Shown in pieces: positions 56,583 through 64,000 of a DNA stretch of 64,000 nucleotides; positions within the stretch are counted from its first letter, which is position 1; every line of letters starts with the position of its first letter. Location of the stretch: NCBI GenBank assembly GCA_037783415.1, contig JAZGTN010000069.1, positions 3,224,001 through 3,288,000 of the forward strand, in the 5' to 3' direction. The notes beneath the pieces were generated by a model. That model made no database searches and was not told where the DNA came from. It was given only the letters and a program-made list of their open reading frames with translations. Made by a program: the position numbers and the translations under genes. This DNA comes from Leptasterias polaris. Taxonomy: Eukaryota > Echinodermata > Asteroidea > Forcipulatida > Asteriidae.

Positions 56583-59344
56583 GAAGCTTGTTTACTCTGA
56601 TGGTCCTCATTCTCAAAATGGTGCTCTTATATTACCATGTTATAAGGGTTTGACTTGTCTGCCGTTAATACATTAAGTATTTCAAGTTAACCAAGAATGT
56701 GTATTTAACTATAAATGTATATATATATATACATGTATATAAATATATAACACACATAGTTTTTACAGATTAGCTTTGTGGATTTGACCCACCAACTTAC
56801 TGTACACTAACCATTCCTAAATCCTTTGTGATACTTATTATGCAAATTTAGGGTAATGATATGCAAATAGGGGTCACCGTCTTCCACCAGTGTGTGATTT
56901 AACTCTTAATTGTTCTTGTAGTTAAAGTTGTAGTAAGGGCTTTTTCCTCTCGGTTAAGCTCTATTTTCCAAGCAGAAATTTTGGCAAATATTCATGTCAT
57001 TTTCAGTCTAAAGAACTGTAATTTTTGTTCACTATTGTGGTGTAAACCAAGAATCGATAGGAAATGAAATGTGACATAATTTGATGATTGTATACAAATT
57101 GAACTGATTCTAACCTGCATGGATCTTCCATACTGATGTCATATTATGAGTTCTTTAAATACAGTTGGTTCCAGACTAAAGTCAAAGTTATTCTAAGAAT
57201 CAAGATATGTCAGCAATAACTGCTTTAATTTCAATACTTAAAATGTCAGTTTACCAAGCTTGTCTGAAACAATAAGACATTGCTATTTTTGTATTTGGGT
57301 TAACAGTATTCATATATAAAAATGTTGTTCATGTTCTACAGTTATGCGTTATTCCTATATGAAACTAATGTTTCATCTTGCAGTTTAAACTTGGGGTTGT
57401 TATTATTTCATTGATAATCTCTTTGAACAAAGGCAGACTTTTGTTTGTAACCTTTGACCTATGATTGACCTCATGTAGTTCATCTATCCATTCAGTGGTT
57501 TAGAAATTGCACACCAAAGACAGCCAATTTAATGGAGCTTTTCTTTCAAAAATTGTGTTTATGTAGTAGTTTGCAAAATGTGTGTGTATATTGGAGGAAC
57601 CAGTCATGAACCAAAGACAACAAAAGCTCTTTGAAATCGCCTGGACTTGCACAGTTTCTTTTTGATCACCATGGAGGATTCCGGCTTATTACCCACAACC
57701 CACCCCAATGTACATACTTGCAGACCCACTAAATGTCTGTCAATGTTAAGGTGGCCTTTCCAAACTTCCAATTCCACCTCTGCCAACAACTACATAGAGG
57801 CTGCCAGTTAAGGTCAATAATGAGTTCAGGAAAGGCCCATAGTTATAATAGTTGCCATGCAGTATTTTGTACAAATTTAACATTTGACCTCATTGCTGGC
57901 CTTCATTACTTAATAAAGTAACCTTTCCTACCCCACTGGCTTAGGATAGATTACTGTCACTCTATGGACAATTCATGTATATATCTCTATAGACGGTGGA
58001 TGGAATTAGTGAAGAGGTGGTGTGAGTTTTCACTTACTGACAGTTCTCATTTACAAGTGTACACAATGATTGAATCAAGTTTTCTTTTTGGACAATTTGA
58101 AGCAGCATTATAGTTGAAGATGTCACTGCCCTTGTTTTGCTTGTGTTTTACTTGAAATAAACAACAAAAATGCACAAATAAATACTGAATATAAAACAGT
58201 AAAAGATGATGAGACTGTTTGATAAATGAAATTGTTTAATAATGTCTGGATTGGTTGATTGAGATAGTTTGGGGGATTTTTTTTTGTAAGTGTAAATGGT
58301 TGTGTATCTATATATTGGGTTTAGTGAAAATGTAGCATGGTGGCTGATGTGTCTGTCAACTGCTGCAGACATTGTTTATAGCACTGTCCTTTTGTGTTTT
58401 GTTGATGGACTTAACATATCAACCAAGGTTTGGGACCGATGGAGCACTATAGAATATGCAATTTCTGTTCACCCATATTAAACGCACATAACAGTTTCCC
58501 GCAAGTTTGAATAAGCATAAATGTATAAATATTTTACAAATAATTTTTGAAGTCATCAGTTGGGTTTTGATTTTTGATTTTGCTAATTTTTGCATTTCAG
58601 TTTACTTTTAGTTCTGTTTCCCACCAACCTATGCATCTTTAAACTGTTCTTGCAATATTAAGAGAAATTTGTGTTATTTCTCATTTGGATATTTCTCAAC
58701 TTACTCTGTCAAACAGAGTCTAGGGCTCCTCTTTTCTGACTTGCTGGATCAAGATGACAGTCTAAGCAGAACAAATGCCTGGCTTGACACAACATACTGT
58801 GCATTTGCCAAACTAACTGATTATTTTTTGTTATTTTTATTTTCCCCTTATATTTTTCCCTTATATTTTTCCCTTATATTTGTCCTCCAGAGCATGCTTG
58901 TACATGTTAGTCTGAAGCACGAGATGTGCTACTGACTGTTTTAACAGTTAATCGTCACAGCAATAATCTGTCATACATGTAGAATGTGAATTTGTTGACA
59001 ACTTGTTGAATAAGTTGTGTTTTGGGCCTCTGAAGTATTTGTCAAAAGCTTAAGCTGCTAAGCAAGAGAGACAACATTTTGGCTGGTAATCCTATCTGCT
59101 GAGTGTATAAACTTGGTTTAATCTGGCTCCCTGTCTAGTTGGGAGTTGCAGGAGTTGTTGTGTTTGGTTTTATAAGATGATTACATCACATCACTTGGGA
59201 AATAAATGTTATTCAGATATTCAGATTGTAATGGTTTGGCTAATCAATACAGCTGAAAAGTTATTGTGATATTATGTTTATTAATTCGAGTTTTAGTTAC
59301 TTTTGGGTCAATTGTTTGCAAATTGTGAATTAATTTTGTTTTAA
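56583..59344. other. Downstream non-coding DNA
   Basis: No exon, RNA gene or element boundary recognised in about 2.8 kb. Short open frames (57733-57921, 58296-58481, 58669-58935) have no recognisable similarity. It may include a long CLUH 3' UTR. Confidence 0.5.
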
Positions 59345-59525
59345 TATATGAATAGGTAGGATTTGAAACTTTGCAGGTGAGGTTTGTGGTAGCACCATGT
59401 GTACATCTCTTTTTGAGTAGTGTTGGTTCTGAAAAGAACCGGTGGTAGACAACTCCATGTTTTGATCAGTATGCTCTGATCGTCAGAGATTCACACATGG
59501 TGCTACCGCAAACCTCACCCGATTA
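59345..59525. mobile_element. Foldback element, about 180 bp
   Basis: GGTGAGGTTTGTGGTAGCAC on the left and the inverse of the right side (GGTGAGGTTTGCGGTAGCAC) form terminal repeats continuing through CATGTGT. The interior carries GGTTCTGAAAAGAACCGG and TGATCAGTATGCTCTGATC, each partly palindromic. Its left terminus is the probable source of the 68-bp array at 45827-46283. Confidence 0.85.
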
Positions 59526-61030
59526 TATGAATAGGTATAATTTCATACTTAGTCCTTAATAGCTGAACTATTCAATTGCATTATTTTTTTTATAGAGGGA
59601 CAAGGAACAGTATTGTAAACAACAAAGTTGAGGTTAACTCCATGAAGTTCATTCACTTCCTGAATTGATATTGGAAAGTAAAGATAAGAACTGCTTTGAC
59701 CACTTCATGTCAGATGACATCTATTTCAACTATCTCAAACTGAATAATGCTGGATAGTTATGAATGCTGGGAACAAGTTTGGAATGTCCTTTTTGTTTGG
59801 TTGCAGTCAGTAAACTGGTTGCTGGACAACCCATTGTGTAGCATGCAACGCTTTATTTCCCTCCTACTGGAATTCTTTCTCAAATTTTCCCCTTGTCCAG
59901 GGGTTATTGTGTAAATCTTTGATCCTAGCATATCACAGCCTGTGGCTTACAGCCAAGGTTCGGGCCTACTCACATTCCATCATTTCTTGAAAGAGAACGA
60001 AATGAAGTCCTAGTGCATTTTATGAGATCGTTTGTTGTCTTTACTCTGTTGAATCTGGGTTTCAGTGTGACGATATTATCACAACATTATAATTACTTCA
60101 GAACCTTCAAAATGTGGCACAGAGGGATATTCTTAACAAAATACAAATTACTTTGGAACTGCAGAGGAAGGCAGAGTAGCATTTTTTGATACTGACATGA
60201 AATGGTTTAATGTGAACAATTTTGTTGGGGTGGGGATTGTAGTAGAATGTGAGAATGCAAGCAAAGTTTGTGTTTACAGTTTACTGTGATGCCTAAGGCT
60301 TAAATTCAATTCCAGTAAATTAAACAATGATGAATATTCAATACATGGAGCATCACTTTCAAATGAGTAAGTGCACTGATAGATGTTTCACTTTCCCTAG
60401 ATTTTGTTTAATGAATCAATTAATCTTCAGATACACTTTTGTTATTGGAAGGTGAAATGTTATGAATGGTTTGGTAAGCTGGTTTATTTTGTTCATTGGT
60501 AATGTTTGTATTATATTAAAGATGTTTATGAATAATCATCTAATAATTCACATATCAATAGCATTGGGTGTTGTTTAGTAGTAAGAGACTGTTTAAATGG
60601 GCCAATATTAAACACTTGATTAAGCACACGACTTTGCTAAGCAAAACAAATATTGCTTGTCACAAACCAGAACACCAGCCAAAATGCCATGTGTTTTGTG
60701 ACTGACCCCTTATGTAGTTTCTGCTTAGCTAATTAATTTGTAAGGCAATATTCGCAATTAAGAAGCTCTGTGAAATTGGTTCTAAACAATACATCACTGT
60801 GGCTTAAGCTCAGCTGCCAATTTGGAGCTCGGTGCAAAAGTGTGATATACAAGATTCAAATTGCTTACAGAACCTAAGCTGCAGTTGGAGTTTGAACATA
60901 TGTGGCAGAATTGTCTTAAGTTAAATGTGGTTTGAGTTCAGTTTAATGATTTCTAGAGCTTTTTAGCAGACAAACATACATGTATGCTTTTATACATATC
61001 AAACTGGTCTGAGTTTGTATGGAACCATAG
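59526..61030. other. Downstream non-coding DNA
   Basis: Nothing recognisable in about 1.5 kb. Confidence 0.5.
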
Positions 61031-61470
61031 GCTATTTATCCTTTCCTCTTTAAATAATAAACCACAAGGGAAACTGACGGGGTAAATTTTTAATGATTTT
61101 GGGTGGAACAAAGACAAATTGACTAGAGGGGGATTTGAGCTAACAACCTTGGGATTAATGTGCTGGGGATCTACCAACAAGCCCCTACGTTGGCAGTCTC
61201 CCTATTTTGTCAATATCTTTGTTTGGGGTGCCAGTCAGAAGCTAAACAATCGTTTTGAACTGCCGTGTAGCCAAGGATCACACCCAAGTTTGCGATACAA
61301 CCTGGGAAGTGACAGCCAGGGGATCCTTAAGGGGATGCAACTTTTCTTAGGGAGATCGTCAACATAGGGCTGGATGGCTTAGTTTGTAGAGCGCTGGCAT
61401 GTTAATCTGGAGGTCATTGGTTCAATATCGCTCTAGCCAGTTTTTCTTTGTACAACCCCAAATCTGTTTC
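61031..61470 (+). repeat. Composite repeat with inverted tRNA-like segments (copy 3)
   Basis: The left part (61108-61180) and the right part (61365-61455) are inverse to one another. The right reads GGATGGCTTAGTTTGTAGAG and GGTTCAATATCGCTCTAGCC, and the left is its decayed complement. They enclose GTCAATATCTTTGTTTGGGG and GCGATACAACCTGGGAAGTG, shared with copies at 37545 and 52310. The outer word AAACCACAAGGGAAACTGAC at about 61060 is the inverse of the border of copy 2. The short open frame here is not a gene. Confidence 0.75.
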
Positions 61471-62490
61471 TTTTTATTAAGACATGTTTTTTGTGCCAAG
61501 CACATTGGTACATTTTGAAGCGCAATGAAATATGAATTGGGTACAAAATCTGTGTAATATTTGTTGGGGATTACAAGTTGATGTTGCTTTATTTTGGAGT
61601 TTGTATTGACTACTAATGATTGTAATGTGGTTGTCTTGATTGGATTGAATGGTGTGTGTGATCCTTTGTTCTTATAGAGTAATTATACGCATTTGAAAAT
61701 AAATTGTATTGATTTAAATGAAAGAAACAGTTTACACTGTATTGATATGTTCGTTGTTTTGTACTGTCATTGCAGTATGGCTTGTAGTTTTAAATCCAAA
61801 ACAAAAAGTGCAGGAAATATATATTCTACTTGAAATTGTCTTCTTGAAATTTAAAGGAGGCTAGGTTTGTATAGTTTGTAGACGCACTACCACTGACTAC
61901 AAGGAATACACTTTGTAGTCTTTTTGAAAGGGGCCCGCATACATGGTCTTGAAGTAAATTTATTCTCAGATCAAATTACAAGCACTTGGAAACTTGGAAT
62001 CCAACTTAGTTGGTTTACCTACAACAGTCAACTCACTCTTGATTTGGCAGTATTGACTGTACAAGAAAATTAAGATAAATTGGTGAACTGGAATTAGTTC
62101 CCAGTTCCCAGTTATATCTGTAATGTGGTCTCCATTAATGATCTGCATAAGGGTAGCTACCTCCTGCTGCAGGATATAGCTCAACATTCGATCTTTAATT
62201 AGCAATTGTGTAAGTAAAGAGATTGTTGAATGTGGTGATAACAACACATTTCGCTATTTGCTGGTAAATGCAACCACAAGGCAGAGTAAACTTTAAGCCC
62301 TGATGATCATTTATATTTGAGAGGAAAAGTGTGAAAATGGTTCAATTTAAAAGGTTTCTCTTTGAAAGTCCTTGGAATACTTTTTAGATACTGGGACCTT
62401 TTATTCTATCAAGGAAAACCAACTATGCTGCTGGTCTGAGAAATAATTTGCTACTTGAGCCACACAAAGATTATGCATTGTGATCGTTAT
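61471..62490. other. Downstream non-coding DNA
   Basis: No coding exon or repeat structure recognised. Confidence 0.5.
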
Positions 62491-62590
62491 CAATAGCGGT
62501 TAGGATAAGGGTAAGACAGTTAGGGTTAGAGTAAGAGGGTTAAGGTTAGGATCAGGATTTGGGTTAGGGTTAGGGTGAGAGAGCTAGGGC
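62491..62590. repeat. Degenerate TTAGGG-like tract
   Basis: Repeated GTTAGGGTTAGAG, AGGGTTAAGGTTAGGATCAG and GGGTTAGGGTTAGGGTGAG motifs. It is an interstitial telomere-like tract with many variants. Confidence 0.85.
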
Positions 62591-62700
62591 TATGTCCAGA
62601 TAACCAATATGAGATACATCTTGGGCCCATCTGCGGAAAAATTAATCTGGGCTATCCCATTATGGGCATTACCTTGGATTATTATGGGCAAACTGGTCCC

Positions 62701-63452
62701 CTTTTCATATCGCTGCCCACAAGGGATTGCTTCTAGGTATCTCATACTCAGGCTTTTCCTTTGATTCACCCAGGTTTGTCCAAAGGAAATTACAAAACCC
62801 ATACCCTTGGGCTTGCTAAAACAAAACAAACCTATTCTAAAGTAGAATATTAACCCCGTAATGGTTCACCCATGGCTGAGGTCTTTATCTGAATTATCTT
62901 TTCTGAATTATCTTTATCTTTTCATATCACTGCCCACAAGGGATTGCTTCTAGGTATCTCATACTCAGGCTTTTCCTTTGATTCACCCAGGTTTGTCCAA
63001 AGGAAATTACAAAACCCATACCCTTGGGCTTGCTAAAACAAAACAAACCTATTCTAAAGTAGAATATTAACCCCGTAATGGTTCACCCATGGCTGAGGTC
63101 TTTATCTGAATTATCTTTTCTGAATTATCTTTATCTTTTCATATCACTGCCCACAAGGGATTGCTTCTAGGTATCTCATACTCAGGCTTTTCCTTTGATT
63201 CACCCAGGTTTGTCCAAAGGAAATTACAAAACCCATACCCTTGGGCTTGCTAAAACAAAACAAACCTATTCTAAAGTAGAATATTAACCCCGTAATGGTT
63301 CACCCATGGCTGAGGTCTTTATCTGAATTATCTTTTCTGAATTATCTTTATCTTTTCATATCACTGCCCACAAGGGATTGCTTCTAGGTATCTCATATTC
63401 AGGCTTTTCCATTGATTCACCCAGGTTTGTCCAGAGGAAGTTACAAAACCCA
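62701..63452. repeat. 217-bp tandem repeat, about 3.5 units
   Basis: CTTTTCATATC starts at 62701, 62918, 63135 and 63352, exactly 217 bp apart each time. Internal words CACAAGGGATTGCTTCTAGG and CCCCGTAATGGTTCACCCAT recur in each unit. The first and last units carry the few differences. The short GAATTATCTTT duplication lies at each unit junction. Confidence 0.97.
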
Positions 63453-63464
63453 TGGGAAGGATCA

Positions 63465-63690
63465 TAAACCCTGGAACCGGTTCATGGAACCGGTTCATGG
63501 ACCGGTCCATGGAACCGGTTCATGGATCGGTTCATGGAACCGGATGGAACCGGTTTATGGAAACGGATTGAATCGGTTCATGGAACCGGAACCGGATGGA
63601 ACCGGTTCATGGAGGCGGTTCATGGAGGCAGTTCATGGAACCGGATCGAACCGACTTAAGGAGCCGGTTTATGGATCTGGTTCATGGATA
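63465..63690. repeat. 13-bp CCGGTTCATGGAA minisatellite, first block
   Basis: Irregular tandem copies of CCGGTTCATGGAA with variants (CCGGATGGAA, CGGTTTATGGA). The open frame through it (rich in NRFMEPVHG) reflects the repeat only. Confidence 0.93.
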
Positions 63691-63895
63691 AGGGTAAGAC
63701 GGTTAGGGTTAGAGTAAGAGGGTTAAGGTTATAGGGTTCGTGGGTTAGGGTTAGGGTTAGGGTTAGGATCAGGATTTGGGTTAGGGTGGGAGAGCTCTCT
63801 AACCCTAACTACTAGGTAGTTAGGGTTAGAGAGCTAGTGTTAGGGTTAGGGTTTAGAGGGTTAGGGTTAGGGTTTAGAGGGTAAGGGTTAGGAAG
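63691..63895. repeat. TTAGGG interstitial telomeric tract
   Basis: Includes four consecutive near-perfect GGTTAGG units at about 63735-63768 and GGGTTAGGGTTTAGAGG variants to 63890. It contains the head-to-head hairpin at 63793-63835. Confidence 0.92.
63793..63835. repeat. Perfect head-to-head telomeric hairpin
   Basis: AGCTCTCTAACCCTAACTAC (63793-63812), the 3-base spacer TAG, then its exact inverse GTAGTTAGGGTTAGAGAGCT (63816-63835). The telomere-like strand switches orientation at the spacer. Confidence 0.95.
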
Positions 63896-64000
63896 TAGAT
63901 GGAAACAGATGGAACCGGTTCATGGAAACGGATGGAACCGGTTCATGGAACCGGTTCATGGAACCGGTTCATGGAACCGGTTCATGGAACCGGTTCATGG
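63896..64000. repeat. 13-bp CCGGTTCATGGAA minisatellite, second block, cut by window end
   Basis: The last 70 bp are perfect 13-bp units (GGAACCGGTTCAT). The array continues past 64000. Confidence 0.95.

Noticed and set aside
63412..63717. Coding gene with repeated RFMEPVHG residues
   Set aside because: It is the translation of the 13-bp minisatellite. Partial units and neighbouring non-coding repeats argue against a protein.

Overview
This is a metazoan nuclear window. It carries most of one intron-rich gene on the plus strand, embedded in repeat-dense DNA. The gene is CLUH (clustered mitochondria protein homolog). I could follow 27 coding exons from 9301 to 54998. All have GT-AG borders and their reading phases join without a break: 3458 nt, giving 1151 residues plus a stop. 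The 5' exons (N-terminal about 230 residues in vertebrate CLUH) are not visible and presumably lie upstream of the window. No second protein-coding host gene was recognised.

Organism: probably a deuterostome marine invertebrate, most likely an echinoderm. TTAGGG-type interstitial repeats, CR1/L2-like LINEs, tRNA-derived SINEs and TTAA-flanked inverted-repeat elements fit this. The two TTAA-flanked families and the very frequent TACATGTA words are, from memory, reminiscent of sea-star genomes. That is inference and I could not run a search.

Layout: 1-1100 holds a 33/34-bp minisatellite. 1100-9300 is non-coding with foldback elements at 1917-2712, 5764-5907 and 6912-7308. 9301-17256 has the first two visible CLUH exons around a 7.7-kb intron that contains a truncated LINE (A), a local duplication of part of it, and a second LINE (B). 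LINE B carries 70 in-frame copies of a 36-bp unit between its endonuclease and reverse transcriptase. 17257-22887 has exons 3-6 with a SINE and MITEs. 22888-35732 is a 12.8-kb intron made of 86 copies of a 79-bp satellite without a length change, broken near its right end by a minus-strand LINE (C). 35733-54998 has exons 7-27, with small arrays, SINEs and a 2.6-kb terminal-inverted-repeat element in the introns. 54999-64000 is 3' UTR and downstream DNA with repeats. It ends in a 217-bp tandem array, TTAGGG-like tracts (one forming a perfect head-to-head hairpin) and a 13-bp array that runs off the window.

How it fits together: CLUH is the only gene with evidence of function. Most of the rest is mobile or tandem DNA in its introns. 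The most striking structures are the LINE-internal 70-copy expansion, the length-invariant satellite with a sense-strand AATAAA in every unit read, and a 68-bp array whose unit matches the termini of a foldback element found elsewhere in the window.
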